46,772 nucleotides of DNA from Prorocentrum cordatum (GCA_963575745.1 CAUYUJ010015516.1:319145-365916), one strand, 5' to 3'; counted from the stretch's first letter, positions 10,509 to 20,985 are shown. Notes: a model not told the origin generated them from the letters alone. Numbers and translations are program-made.

Positions 10509-10661
10509 CGTCGTCGTTGTCGTCGTCGTCGCCGTCCGTCGTCGTGGTCCATCGTCCGTCGTCGTCGTCGTCGTCGTCGTCGTCATCGTCCATCGTCGTC
10601 CGTCGTCCGTCGTCCGTCGGCCGTCGGCGTTGTCGTCGTCGTCGTCGTCGTCGTCGTCGTT
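6807..10661. repeat. 3.9-kb GTC/GTCC array with higher-order structure
   Basis: Built of GTC triplets interrupted by CGTCC, CATC and CCGTC. The marker TTTCGTCGACCGTCATCCG recurs with its CGTCGAC at 7161, 7710, 8242, 8734, 9209, 9694 and 10217 (the last diverged), spacings 549, 532, 492, 475, 485 and 523 bp. A second marker, GTCGGCCGCCGTCGTCGT, recurs in most units. The array therefore grew by duplication of roughly 0.5-kb blocks and not only by triplet slippage. Very long Ser/Val/Arg open frames are by-products of the missing stop codons. Confidence 0.95.
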
Positions 10662-10805
10662 TCCTCCCTGCCGCTCCCCCACCGCCGTCCTCGCGCGGCG
10701 CGGGCACCGTCCCCCTCCCCCCCGCCCGCGACACGCGGAGGGCCCCGCGCCTCTCTGCCGCGGTGCTCCCCCTCGTCGCCCGAGCACTCCGTCTCGGCCT
10801 GGGGG

Positions 10806-10914
10806 GCGCTTTTGAGGCATAAGACCGCCTGCCCAACAGCGGCCCTTGTCGGTTCTGGACAGCATATGCTGTTGGGCATCGTGGCCGTTGTTTCCGTACC
10901 CACTTCAGGCGTCC
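10806..10914 (-). repeat. Dispersed repeat family V, copy 1
   Basis: On the minus strand the segment reads GGACGCCTGAAGTGGGT, CGGAA..., GGCC, CAGAACCGACA and GTTGGGCAGGCG, aligning throughout with the plus strand at 20986-21095. About two thirds of positions match by eye. It lies just 3' of the GTC array. No protein recognised. Confidence 0.75.
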
Positions 10915-11390
10915 AAGAAATAGATCCGAAGCTCCCACTATATTTGGAGCGGCCGTCGCCGCGTTCACCTCCAAGGGCGCTTAGCGGGCCCCAGGACAGC
11001 CAAACAACAACTCAGGATGAAAAGCCGGCCGCGGGGAAGTTTTCCAGACCTCCGGGGGTCCACGCATAAAAAAATGGAGCGCCAGACGTTTGGGGAGGGG
11101 GGGAAGAGGGGAGGATATCGACCCGTATATACCAGCAGACACGCTAACGGCGATATAGGTTTCGGTACTGTAGATGGGGGTGGCTCGTGGCCAACCCAAT
11201 CGTGGGGAAGCGCTGCTCGTGTTTTCCTGAAGTGTCTTATGCGCGAGCTCGGCGTCGCAAAGACCAGACTCCCAACATCGCCGTTCACCAACTGCGCCGC
11301 CAGTGTGGCCTCGGCCTACCCTCGAATCTTTCGAGTGGGGGATCGACTACAGAATGCATTGACCCCAAACTTGAATTTCTCGTCGAACCC
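10915..11390. other. Unassigned stretch
   Basis: No recognisable gene. Ends in sequence leading to a (GA)n microsatellite. Confidence 0.45.
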
Positions 11391-11424
11391 AGGAGAGAGA
11401 GAGAGAGAGAGACAGAGAGAGACA
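11391..11424. repeat. (GA)n microsatellite
   Basis: GAGAGAGA run with two CA interruptions, followed by ATATCTATATATATATG at about 11440. Confidence 0.9.
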
Positions 11425-11536
11425 TGTTTTAAATTCATATCTATATATATATGTACACTACAACCATCGCGCGCGCTTAGGTTCTAACTGGTCGAATGCT
11501 GACCTCATTGAGACAGCATGGCGGTCATGAATAATG

Positions 11537-11622
11537 AAGTCAACATTCTCTGTTTCCTCCTGCCTCTTCCTCATTCCGCCTCCGCTCTCATCGACCAGTC
11601 GACAGGTGATCTGTCGCCAAGC
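11537..11622. repeat. Dispersed repeat family T, copy 1
   Basis: GTCAACATTCTC, TTTCCTCCTG, CTCTTCCTCATTCC, CTCCGCTCTCATCGACC, GTCGAC and TGTCGCCAA occur in the same order at 12857-12943. Roughly 85% identical, so this duplication is fairly recent compared with the X and Y families. Confidence 0.88.
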
Positions 11623-12415
11623 TTCTTGGGGACCTCTTGACCCCTCCTGGGGAACTCCTGGGGCGAAGATCTTGGGTTCTCGGTTCACGTTCCCGATAGT
11701 GGCCTTCGGCCCATCCCGCCACCGTGCCTGGGTTGTGGGTTAGAGGCCTCTTGGAAGCTCGTTTGGAATTCGTGAGAGGCTTCCTGGGGGCCTCTTGAAG
11801 GCACTTTTGGAGGCCTCTTTGGGGCCGTTTGGGGTGCTTGTGGGGCGTCTTTTTGAGTCGCTTTGGGGCCTCGTGGGGGCCTCTAGGGGGCCTCTTGGGC
11901 TCTGTTGGGGGCCTCTTGGAGCCTCCTGGAGGCCTCTGGGCGGAAATCTCGAATTCTCGGTTCCCGTTCCCCCTCTTGGGTCCCTCTTGGGGCCGTCTTG
12001 CGGCCCTCTCGGGCGATCTTGGGCGCCTCTTGGGCCGTCTGCGGGCGCTCTTGGGCGGTCTTGAGACTCTCTTGCGCCGTCGTGGCGCCATCTTTGGGTG
12101 CCTGTTGGACCGTTTTGGGCTGATTTCTGGGGCCTCGTGGGCTGTCTTGGACCGTCGGAAAAGCACGAAACGTAGAGAACACGAACAACCTTCAAAAACC
12201 ATAGAACAATCTACTTATTTCGCCTCCTGAGTGCCTCGTGGGAGTCCTTTTGAGAGCATTTTGGCCGTCTTGAAGCCCTCTTCGGCTGTCTCCAAGCCAT
12301 GTTGGACCAATTTTGAAACGCTCTTGTGCGGTCTTGGGCTCTCTTGGAGCGCTCTTGGGCCATCTTGGCGCCTTCTTGGACGTCTCTGGGCCCCCTTTGA
12401 CGTTTCCCGGCGCCA
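11623..12415. repeat. GGCCTCTTGGGG minisatellite, array A
   Basis: Degenerate units of about 12-15 bp such as GGCCTCTTGGGG, GGCCGTCTTGG and CTCTTGGGC. From 11823 to about 12200 it aligns unit for unit with array B at 13593-14065 (offset about 1770 bp), including the non-unit insert GGCGGAAATCTCGAATTCTCGG, here split as GGCGGAAATCTCG and AATTCTCGG. The same family occurs in opposite orientation at 17385-17700 and 41236-41475. Confidence 0.9.
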
Positions 12416-12427
12416 CCCGCCGGGCGT

Positions 12428-12498
12428 GGCAAACTGAGCATCGTTTAACCGACTCCTATCCCCACTGGCGTGGCCCGGGTCCTCCTGCTGGTCGATTC
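12428..12498. repeat. Direct repeat family S, copy 1
   Basis: GGCAAACTGAG, ATCGTTTAACCGA and ATCCCCACTGGCGTGGCC are repeated at 12770-12838, offset 342 bp. No function assigned. Confidence 0.85.
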
Positions 12499-12769
12499 AA
12501 GTGAGCCGAATCACCAGGAACGGTCCCTGACTACCGAATCGCATACTGTCAGTGCGTGGAGCGTGGCAGCGGAGCACTTGGGGCAATCAATGAAACTCGT
12601 GTCAAGGATCCCGCACGTGCAAATCTGCAGAACAACAGCCGTACTTTTCCCCTGCGGCTAGGATCGACCCTCGCGGCACTCTGCACCACAAAGCATTGCT
12701 CCTCCGAGCCCGCGGGGCGCGCGCCGACAACGCGCTCCCCGACCGTCGGCTCGAGGAGCAGCAGGAGGA
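12499..12769. other. Unassigned stretch between S copies
   Basis: No gene recognised; ends in a GGAGCAGCAGGAGGA run. Confidence 0.45.
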
Positions 12770-12838
12770 GGCAAACTGAGAATCGTTGAACCGATCCCGA
12801 TCCCCACTGGCGTGGCCTGGGCCCTGCTGAGCGATTTA
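12770..12838. repeat. Direct repeat family S, copy 2
   Basis: Counterpart of 12428-12498, about 85% identical by eye. Confidence 0.85.
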
Positions 12839-12856
12839 CCCCTCAGATGCCGATGC

Positions 12857-12943
12857 AGGTCAACATTCTCAATTTCCTCCTGACTCTTCCTCATTCCTCC
12901 TCCTCCGCTCTCATCGACCGGTCGACCGGTGATATGTCGCCAA
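12857..12943. repeat. Dispersed repeat family T, copy 2
   Basis: Counterpart of 11537-11622. The S and T copies together show that 11.5-12.95 kb has been rearranged by local duplication. Confidence 0.88.
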
Positions 12944-12944
12944 C

Positions 12945-13550
12945 CTATGGGCCAGGAACAATGCAACGCTACAGCACCATGCTGCACTATGCTATGGAAT
13001 GCCATGATACACCGAGCTACGCTAGATAGCGCGATGCCACTATGCAGTATGCAATGCAATAATATGAAATACTATTCAGTGTGGATTGCATGCCATGCCT
13101 TGCTGTACTGTGAAATGCGATGGTAATATATGGGATGATACGCTGAACCATATCATGCTATGTTTCCTATGAAGAGTGATGCTACCGCGTTACATGGTAT
13201 GCACAGACACGGCATACCGTGCTGAGCAATGCAAGTAAGAGCAACAATGGGGGTGTGATATTTGCGTGGTCTCTGTTTACTGTTGCGCAGAGCAGTACGG
13301 TGCTGTCCGAATATTAATGTATGCGTATTGGAATGCCATAGTACGCCACGATGTGTCATGAGATGCAATGCCATGCTAGGCAATGTTACGTCGTGACGTG
13401 CAGTGCTAGGCTCAGCTAGACAATGCTATGTAATGCAATGCTATGGCATGCTGAATCATATTGTGATATGCACTGACACGGTTAGCTCTGTCGTGCTGTG
13501 CCGCGCCATGTCATGTCATGCAACGCTGCGATGCCACGATAGGCTAGGCG
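12945..13550. repeat. Degenerate ATGCYATG tract
   Basis: AT-richer island composed of short words such as TGCAATGCTATG, GCCATGCTA and ATGCAATGC, without a fixed period. Nothing coding. Confidence 0.65.
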
Positions 13551-13564
13551 GTCCTTTGCCATGC

Positions 13565-14065
13565 ACCGGGTGTGTTTGGGAGGTCTCTTGGGGGCCGTTT
13601 GGGGTGCTCTTGGGGCCTCTTTTAGGGCTTCTTTGTGGCCTCGTGGAGCATCTAGGGGGCCTCTGGGGGGGCCTCTTGGGCTCTGTTGGGGGCCTCTTGG
13701 GGCCTCCTGGAGGCCACTTGGGGCGGAAGGCTCGAATTGTTGGTTCGTTTTCCCCTCTTGGGCCCTTCTTGGGGCCGTTTTGGGACCCTCTTGGCCGATC
13801 TTGGGCGCCTCGTGGATCTTGGGCGCGTCGTGGTCCTCTTGGGGCGTTGGGCTGGCAATTCCAAGTGGATTGCTCCATCTTGGCTCCTCTAGGAGCCCTC
13901 TGGGAGGCCGTTGGGGTGGCCGTTGGGGTCGTCTTGGGTGCCTCTGGGACAGGCCTGGGACCCTCGTGGGCCGTCTTGGCTGGGGGGCCTCGTGGGCCGT
14001 GTGGGGGCGATCTTAGGGGCCCCTGAGGTCGTCAAGGATGGTGCGATGACGGAAAACACGAATAC
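13565..14065. repeat. GGCCTCTTGGGG minisatellite, array B
   Basis: Same family and locally the same order of variants as array A. The alignment begins at GGCCGTTTGGGGTGCT (13593) and includes the insert GGCGGAAGGCTCGAATTG. Downstream, both arrays run into a short segment with GGAAAA(G)CACGAA-type sequence. Confidence 0.9.
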
Positions 14066-14639
14066 GGTAAACATGTACGTTTTACGAAGGCTGGGGCTAT
14101 TTTTGCCGCTCGAAGCCCTCGTGGGGGGCAATGATTGCACGGGTTAAGAAGCGTCTTCGAAGCCTCTGGGGCCGTTGGAAACGTCCCGTGATCCGTCGAA
14201 GCCGTCTTCAGGGTGGTGGGCGGCTGGCTGGGGCCGCCGTGACGTGACGCTCATCGGACCGCCCTCCGAGGCGATTTTGGGCACCCCAAGGTCTGGCCGG
14301 GCCCCCAGCACCCACATTTGCGGTCGAATTTCCAGCCCTCGGCCCCCGAGCCCGGTGCGCCTAGGTGGTGGTCGAGCGAACAAGACCTCGCTGACACCTG
14401 CGCCCGCGAGCCAACCTCGTCAGGCGGCGGCATTCCTTGGCCATCCGGGCCGCGATCAAGCATCGCAAAGGAGCGCGAAGGGTTTTCACGCCTCGCGCGC
14501 TTTCCTACATCTAGCAATTAAGCTCACCAGGTCTCTGGTGTGGCACTGTGGCATTCGGGCGACAAGATTTAAGCACAAAAACCCTTGGACCGCCAAGCGT
14601 TCGACAGTGGCGAGATTCTAATACAGCTGGCTGGTCCAA
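14066..14639. other. Unassigned stretch
   Basis: No gene recognised. Open frames exist on both strands but none has a family signature. Confidence 0.45.
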
Positions 14640-14965
14640 TGGGTCCACTCGATCCTAGCGATGGATGGTGTACAGCATGTGTGGGCCCGTCTATGTTGTG
14701 CAAGATGCGGTACAATAGATGCTATGCAATATACGGTGTGCAATGACTGCGGTGCATCTAAGTGAGAAGCCGGCGTTGTACAATATATGTGGTGTGACCG
14801 ACGGCGTCCAAAACATGTTGTACGCTCTTCGATGCGCAATCGATGTTGTGAAATCTACGTGGTTCAATTTACGGATGTGATACAACCTATGCGATGGTGC
14901 TGTCGATGTGGAGCAACCTCCGTGGTGCGATTTATGTGGTGCAACCTATGTGGCGCAATCTGAAC
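14640..14965. repeat. 14-bp minisatellite, degenerate array
   Basis: Diverged copies of TGGTGCAATNTATG, best preserved at 14907-14965 (TGGAGCAACCTCCG, TGGTGCGATTTATG, TGGTGCAACCTATG). Same family as 16447-16640. Confidence 0.8.
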
Positions 14966-15960
14966 ATGTCCGCAATGACTTGGCAACACCATTGCTCGCG
15001 CAATCAACCCACCCACCCATCCCATCCGCATCTTGTTTTGAAAAACCCGTGCGGCGGCGGTTGCGATGACTGCTTGGAGCTGGCTGGCGCATCGCTGCGG
15101 CCGCGCTAGCGCGCGCAAGCTCGCGCACAGGTTCGCGCGCAAAGCGGCCAGGCAGTCTGGCGCGCGAGCGACTCGGCCACAGTGGCCTGACCACTGGGGG
15201 CTTCCCAGCGCGTCTCGCAGGCTGCGCTGACGCGCGGGCCGTTCAGTACGAGTCGGTGGCCCGGGCGGGCGCGGTATCATGGCGACGTCGACAACGGCTG
15301 ACACGATGATGATAGTAACGATGCGGGGCGGCAAGGCGACCCCGATGCTGATCGGGCCGAGGACTACGATGGCGTCCACATGAAGATGGTGAAGGTTTTG
15401 GAAAGATTCCGACATGCGCACGCGGCCGACGGGCGCGAGTGGCCCGCATGGCTTTATTTGACAGGGACCATGCCACCCTCAGCACGCGCGCAAGGGCGTT
15501 CGAATGATTTGGACAAGCGCGGTCGCAGCTGGCGAACATGTTCACAAAACCGATCATGTTCTTAAGAACTCGCGGAGCGCAGACGCTAACTGTTTTGGAA
15601 ACCAGATTGCAAAACCATGTGGTCTTTATACGTTTCCGGGACACTCAATTTGAAATCCGTACGAGCCACGAGTTTTCGATGCATTCCAGCATGCGCGCGC
15701 GACGACGTGCGCGCACGCACTTGTCCAATCTAATGCTGGAGGTTTTCACGAACCGGTGATGTTTCATAGACGAATGCGTGCGCATAGCATTAGTTGGCGA
15801 ATATGGAGGGGGAGGAGCCCGGCTTGGCTGAGATTGTACGACCTATGTTTTATGGGGCAGATTCATGTGCAAACTGAACATCCCAAGGGTGGATCGATAA
15901 CCCCAGCATCAGGGGGATGGAGCCTCATTCCTACGATATGCATTGTCATGGAACGTGGGA
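14966..15960. other. Unassigned stretch
   Basis: About 1 kb with no recognised gene. Two segments (about 15510-15560 and 15720-15770) share a TTGGACAA/TTGTCCAA...TTCACGAAACCGGTGATG-like order, suggesting another weak local duplication. 15080-15240 is rich in GCGCGC. Confidence 0.45.
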
Positions 15961-15964
15961 GAGG

Positions 15965-16035
15965 ATCCAACTATGCTGTGCAATACACAAGGTGCAATCG
16001 ATGGTGCGCCATAAATGGCGTACAGTGTACGATGT
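15965..16035. repeat. 14-bp minisatellite, short remnant
   Basis: GTGCAATACACAAGGTGCAATCGATGG-type sequence, split here as GTGCAATACACAA and GGTGCAATCGATGG, belongs to the TGGTGCAATNTATG family. Confidence 0.65.
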
Positions 16036-16069
16036 GCAGTATTCATGTATGTATATGTATATGTAAACG

Positions 16070-16170
16070 TATATGTTATATATATATATATATGCACAAG
16101 ACTGCATAGGCGCTTCGCGCCCTGCACCTTGGTCCTTGAAATTTGGTATGCAAGCGGAAGTCGCGGCGGA
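16070..16170 (+). repeat. Dispersed repeat family Z, copy 2
   Basis: (TA)n followed by GCACAAGACTGCATAGGCG, CCTGCACCTTGGTC and GCAAGCGGAAGTCG, matching copy 1 at 5070-5172. The central fold is weaker (GGCGC-TTC-GCGCC plus TGCA/TGCA). Confidence 0.75.
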
Positions 16171-16446
16171 GAGGCAGGAAGGCAAAGCTGAACAAACGAA
16201 AAATAGCTCCGCGTTGCCCTTTGTCTGGCGGTGTCGTGGTGTGGATGTAGTTCGCTATCCTTCTCTCGTGTGCCCTCTTCTTCTTCCTCGTTCTCGCCCT
16301 CCCCTAAGAGCCGAAGAATGCCACGATAATGGAAAATCAATGGAAACCCATTTGAAAAAAAAATGCTTTTGGTCTTATCGCCTTCTCGCTTACGATCGGC
16401 TCTTGAGGCGTCAAGATAGCCCCAGGACGGCTCCAAATGAACACTA
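16171..16446. other. Unassigned stretch
   Basis: No gene recognised; a short pyrimidine-rich run sits at 16262-16300. Confidence 0.45.
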
Positions 16447-16640
16447 GAATGTGCAATATATGTGGTGCGATGCATGTGGTTGCAACCGATGATGCACAAC
16501 ATTTGTGGTGCAATATATGTGGAGCAACCTCTGTGGTCCAATTTATGTGGTGCAATGTGTGTGGTGCAACCTAGATGGTGAAATCCACGCGTTGCAATAT
16601 ATGCGTTGCAATGAACGTGGTGCAATCTATGTTGTGCAAG
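16447..16640. repeat. 14-bp minisatellite, well-preserved array
   Basis: Nine consecutive units between about 16510 and 16636 keep exactly 14 bp: TGGAGCAACCTCTG, TGGTCCAATTTATG, TGGTGCAATGTGTG, TGGTGCAACCTAGA, TGGTGAAATCCACG, CGTTGCAATATATG, CGTTGCAATGAACG, TGGTGCAATCTATG and a partial unit. Earlier units are looser. Phase conservation with high sequence divergence is notable. Confidence 0.92.
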
Positions 16641-16655
16641 AAAAATGTCGGGGCG

Positions 16656-16745
16656 GCGACGGCGACAACATAGCCGCCAGACCGACAAACAGGCTCAGGT
16701 ACGGGCGGCGACAAGGCGGCGACGGCCACAACATCCGCCACCGTG
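16656..16745. repeat. Dispersed repeat family R, copy 1
   Basis: GCCGCCAGACCGACA, ACAGGCTCAGGTACGGGCGG and GGCGGCGACGGCC recur at 17706-17798. Offset about 1040 bp. Confidence 0.82.
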
Positions 16746-17084
16746 CCGCCCGGCACGGAGTGGGCGTGTCGTCGGGTCCTGGAACCAATCCTCCAAGCCT
16801 CGATCCTCACTCCTGAGGGGTCTTGTATGGGCCCGGACCCTAAATTGCCAAATCTGCCGGGGCTTGGCGCGTGCACCCTGGGAGTCCCAGTATCTTCTCG
16901 CATGACCTTCTCGGGTCCACGAGGGCCCTAAGATGGGGCCAGAGGGCCCAGAGAGACTCCTGAGACGGCCCAGGAGGGACCCGAGCTGCCGAACGACCGG
17001 TCCAAGACGCACAAGATGGCCCCAAGACGTCCAGGGAAGCCTCCCCGATGCCTCCCCGGAGGGCATCAAATGGCAAACATCATG
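16746..17084. other. Unassigned stretch with GGCCC/CAAGA-rich part
   Basis: From about 16905 the sequence takes on the degenerate CAAGATGGCCCC character of the A/B minisatellite family in opposite orientation. No gene. Confidence 0.5.
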
Positions 17085-17282
17085 TGAGCGTTTTCTCATT
17101 CGGCGCTTCGACTTTGGGCGAAAGGAGGGTCGGAGGGGGCGGTGTCTTGCTCCGGACCTCTGCTTAATGGGACTGTTTGCAGCAGTGCGTCCCGTGGGAG
17201 AGGCTCCACCTGCTCGAAACAGGTCCCAAAAACAACCAAGATCCACTCCATGGAGGCGGTGCGAGGGCCCGCGCCGATGCGC
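17085..17282. repeat. Dispersed repeat family Q, copy 1 (uninterrupted)
   Basis: Aligns with 22063-22404: TTCGGCGCTTCGAC, GGCGAAAGG, GGACCTCTGCTT, ACTGTTTGCAGCAGTGCGTC, then GGGAGAGGCTCC directly followed by ACCTGCTCGAAACAGG, CCAAAAACAACCAAGA and CCACTCCATGG. It continues through GGAGGCGGTGCGAGGGCCCG to CGCGCCGATG. It lacks both the 180-bp inverted-repeat insertion and the GGA expansion found in copy 2, so it serves as the empty-site reference. Confidence 0.9.
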
Positions 17283-17384
17283 AAAACAACGAGTAAGAAA
17301 ACGACCACCATTGATTTTAACATAAGTGTTTACAGGACTTCGGCGTGCTCGCCTGTTCGGCGCCCCGACGCTCCACGGCGGCCC

Positions 17385-17700
17385 ACGGGGCCCCCCACAA
17401 GATCGCCCCGAGACGGCCCCCAGAGGCCGGAGGCCTCCAGGAGGAGGGCCCCAAGACCGGCCCAAGAGAGACGCCCAAGACAGCCCAGGAGGGCCCGAAG
17501 ACGGCCCCTAAGAGAGGGCCCCAATGGGGACCCCCAGCGAACACTTCGAGCCCTCGGCCCCGAGGGGACCCCAGGAGGCCCCAAGAGGCCATCACGAGGC
17601 CCCCCAAGAGGCCTCGCGGGGCCCCCAAGAAGCTTCAAGGGGCCTCCAAGCGGCCCCCAAGAGAACCCCTAAGAGGCCCCCACACTGCTCCCAAGAGGCC
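17385..17700. repeat. CCAAGAGGCCCC minisatellite, array D
   Basis: Units such as CCCCAAGAGGCC and CCCAAGACGGCC, the reverse-complement sense of arrays A and B. Degenerate, with no fixed period. Confidence 0.85.
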
Positions 17701-17705
17701 TTCGC

Positions 17706-17798
17706 TTCCAGACCGACAGACAGGCCCAGGTACGGGCGGCGTCGAGGCGGCGATGGGGCGGCAACGGCCATGACGTGGCCGCCAGAGCGACACACAGG
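17706..17798. repeat. Dispersed repeat family R, copy 2
   Basis: Counterpart of 16656-16745, with a second partial start (CCAGAGCGACACACAGGCCC) at its 3' end, suggesting that the family itself was tandemly repeated. Confidence 0.82.
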
Positions 17799-18588
17799 CC
17801 CAGAACCCGAAACTGCAAGCGATGTTTGGAGAGAGTATATCGTGCACGTGCTGATGTAAATTACACTTCCGTGGGGAGTTCTTCAGAGCAGCGTCTAGCA
17901 GCAATGCCACCGCAGCCGGCCTGCGACAGGGACGGGATGTCCAGGCACGGCTTGTCGTCCTGGATCTGCTCTAACCCCGCGAGAAGAAGACTGCTGGGAC
18001 GCCTCACCTGGGCAGGTCAGGGACAGGAATGCAGGCGAAGAACGCCCTCCTGCGCCTCGTCCTTCTCCTTCATCGGTCGAGGAGGAATAATATCGATGTG
18101 AAGGATCGGAATTGTTGGCCGCGTGTGCCCCCTTTTTCTGAGCCTCGGGAAAGATCTAAAACGCCTCCTTCCTCTTCCCCTACCTCCCTCTCGCTACTCG
18201 TCGTGCGCTCCTTTCCTTCTCCGGAGAGGAGGCGATAAAGAAGGAATTTACTTGACAAGGCCGGAACATGGAACGGTTGCCCACAAACTGCCAACCATCG
18301 TATGCGATGTCCGGTGAGCAAACATCGGACGAGAAAACTGCAGACGCAAAGTACGAGCAGGGAACGCAGTAGCTACGCACAAAGTACAAGGCAAGGGCTC
18401 AGGAGATCAAAGAGCAGCGCAAACGAAAAATGCGCACGTCCAACACTGAGGCGACTGCCGACAGTGAGCGGCACTGCCAGTTCACCGCCAGGAGCCCAAC
18501 GATAGTCTTTGCGAGGCCGAATTAGACATGTAGAAACACGTGGGAATGCGACTTAGCAAGCGGCAGGCATGGCTGCAACGTGTCTGGA
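17799..18588. other. Unassigned stretch
   Basis: About 790 bp with no gene, RNA or repeat I can support. Confidence 0.45.
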
Positions 18589-18720
18589 CACTAGGAGGAG
18601 GAGGAGGAGGAGGAGGAGGCGCAGGGGGGATGTGGAGGGATGATGAGGGAGAGGGATGAGCGCGTTTGTTCATTCGCGGCGATGAGGGGCGTTATGGGGG
18701 CGGGAGGGGGGGGCACAACG
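18589..18720. repeat. GGA-rich purine tract
   Basis: (GGA)9 followed by degenerate GGGATG/GGGAGG sequence. Confidence 0.8.
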
Positions 18721-18769
18721 TAACGCTCCCCCCTCGCCGTCTGATTCCAGCACCACCGCAGCGTCCGCG

Positions 18770-19390
18770 CGCACGAAGACGACGACGACGAAGACGAGCG
18801 ACGAGAATGAGTACGACGAGGAGGAGGAGGACGACGACGACGACGGCGACGGCGCCGACGAAGAGCGATGCCCAGAGGTCTCTCAGAGGTTTCCAGAAAT
18901 CTCTGGAGCCCTCTGGAGGTCTCCTGCAAAGGCCCCTGGAGGCCTCCAGAAACCCTCCGAAGTCCTCCGAAGACTTCCAGAGGCCCTCGAATGGCTTCGA
19001 AGGCGTTCGACAACGACAAGCGACGCTGAGCGACGACGACGACGACGACGACAACGAGCGACGAGCGGCGAGGCCGACGACGACGACGACGAGCGACCAC
19101 AACGACGACGGCGACGACGACGAGCGACGCCCGGAGGCCTCTAGAGATCTCCAGAGCCCTCTGGGACAAAAGCCCTCTAGAGGTCCTCCGACGGCCTCCG
19201 GATTCCCTCGAAGACCTTCGAAGGCGTTCAACAACGACGAGCGACGGCGATCGACAACGAGCGACGAACACGACAACGAGGACGAAGACGAGGACGAGGA
19301 CGAGGACGATGAAGACGACGGCGACGACGACGAAGACGACGACGGACGACGACAACGACGACAACGACGACGACGAAAAACGACGAGGGT
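18770..19390. repeat. GAC array with embedded duplicated CTCCAGAGG segment
   Basis: GAC-triplet sequence flanks two related segments. One starts near 18868 (GCCCAGAGGTCTCTCAGAGG) and ends CGAAGGCGTTCGACAACGAC near 19018. The other starts near 19125 (GCCCGGAGGCCTCTAGAGATC) and ends CGAAGGCGTTCAACAACGAC near 19240. So a composite unit of about 220-260 bp was tandemly duplicated. GAC is the complement-strand sense of the GTC arrays elsewhere. Confidence 0.88.
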
Positions 19391-19529
19391 GACGAAGGCG
19401 AAGAGGAGATCTGGCGAGCACATGCCTACGAAGGCATCGCTGCCTGCACCTGACGTATAAGCCGTATGTTCCTTACCTTCCTCCTTTTTCCTCGTCTTCG
19501 TCGACGTCCGTCTCCTCTCTTGCTCCGTC

Positions 19530-19860
19530 TCCTGCGAGCATCACAAATGCCTGAGAGTATCGCTGCTTGCCCGCGACCAACGAGTGGCGAGGGAAGCGAG
19601 ACCGCAGCAGTCATGCAGAAGCCTGCGGGCACCGCGCGCATGCACAACAGGATGCTGGCCCCTGCCGTGCCCGTGGGAGGCGCGACATGCGAGTGCCACA
19701 GGAGCCTGCGAGAACCACAATACCCTGCGAGCGCCGGGCATGAGCTAGCATCGGAGCATCCGAAGCATGCCTGCGAGCACTGCGCCACAGCAGCGCGCGA
19801 GCAGCCTGCGAGCGCCACAATAGTCTACGAAGAAACGAGCTGCGACCGCACCTTGCTGCG
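19530..19860. repeat. Degenerate GCCTGCGAGCRCC repeat
   Basis: GCCTGCGAGCACTGCGCCAC, AGCCTGCGAGCGCCACAATA, GCCTGCGGGCACCGCG and AGCCTGCGAGAACCACAATA recur irregularly. No fixed period. Confidence 0.65.
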
Positions 19861-20985
19861 AGACTGTGGTGCACGAGCGCGGGGGGGGAGCATTACGAAA
19901 AGGAGGCGGGGCGCGATATGGCCCAGAGGGTTAGAAAACAGGCTCGACTAATGAGGAGGATGACTGGTGGGTTTCACAGCCTTGAGGGTGGCTGATCCTT
20001 GAACGAGTTGGAAAGTCCACCCACCAAAAAGACAAATCGAGCTCGCAACAACGAAGTACGACATGATCCTGACATTGAAAAAGCGCGGATCTCATGAAAC
20101 ACCAGGCGACTAAGGGAGGGAGGAGGAGTAGGAGGGAAGGAGAGATGAAGGCGAGGGGAGAGGGACGAGCTAGGTACGCTCGCGCCAGATCTTGGAGTAC
20201 CATGTGGGACCTGCTCTGGGACAGGAACATACCTTAGACGGATCGACGGATCTACCCTTTATCCGACCTTGCACCACGCCGAACGCAACGGCCACGTTGC
20301 GTTCATAGACGTAGCCACCCCGAAAAAAATCGACTGAGGTCACGGCACCGAATGTGTCCATAGACGCTTTTGGCTAGGACGTGAGGACGGTATTTGGCAT
20401 CGGCCCCAGATGATGGCCTTCTAGAAGGCAAGTAGGCTTGGCCCACCAAAAGCCAGCTGCGCTCACGTCATATCTGACATCCTACCCCTCTCGCCCATCA
20501 TTTCCTGTTGCGCTGTGTTTTCTCTACCCGCCGACGCGTACCAGAGCAGACCCGGAACTCCGAAGAGGAATCAAGGGAGAAGGATGAGGAAGGAGGAGGA
20601 CGAGGACGAACATCGGCAGCAGGAGCAGGAATGGAAGGAGCAGCGGGAGGAGCAGGCGGACCAAAGGAAGGCGGAGGAGGGGAAATGAGGGGGGCGACAC
20701 TGATGAAGAAAGACTCGGATCCAGACAAGTAGCCCGCGTTGTCTCGAGAGCGACATGCTGCACGACAAGAACACCGCGCCGATCCTATAATGAGGCCCAC
20801 GCTGCAGCAGGAACATCATTTTGGAAACGCCGACAAGCAATATTATTGTAAGCAACCACCGGGAGTAAACACCACTTGTGTCCAATCCTTCGTAAAAAAC
20901 ACATACGCGGAGGGGGTCGTCCCACCCCCTGGTCATTTTCAGAGGAGAGAGGAGAGTAGTATTCATATTGAGTAATTCTAAATCT
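19861..20985. other. Unassigned stretch
   Basis: About 1.1 kb with no recognised gene. Two purine-rich patches (20113-20170 and 20570-20690) interrupt it. Confidence 0.45.

Noticed and set aside
6553-11069. Several very long plus-strand open frames (up to more than 1300 codons) in the GTC array
   Set aside because: They consist of Ser/Val/Arg dictated by GTC, TCG and CGT triplets in all frames; stop codons are simply absent from the repeat. The same stretch is open in opposite-strand frames with Asp/Thr/Arg.
20508-20800. Short open frames on both strands near 20.5-20.8 kb as a gene
   Set aside because: They are driven by a GGA-rich patch and have no protein signature.
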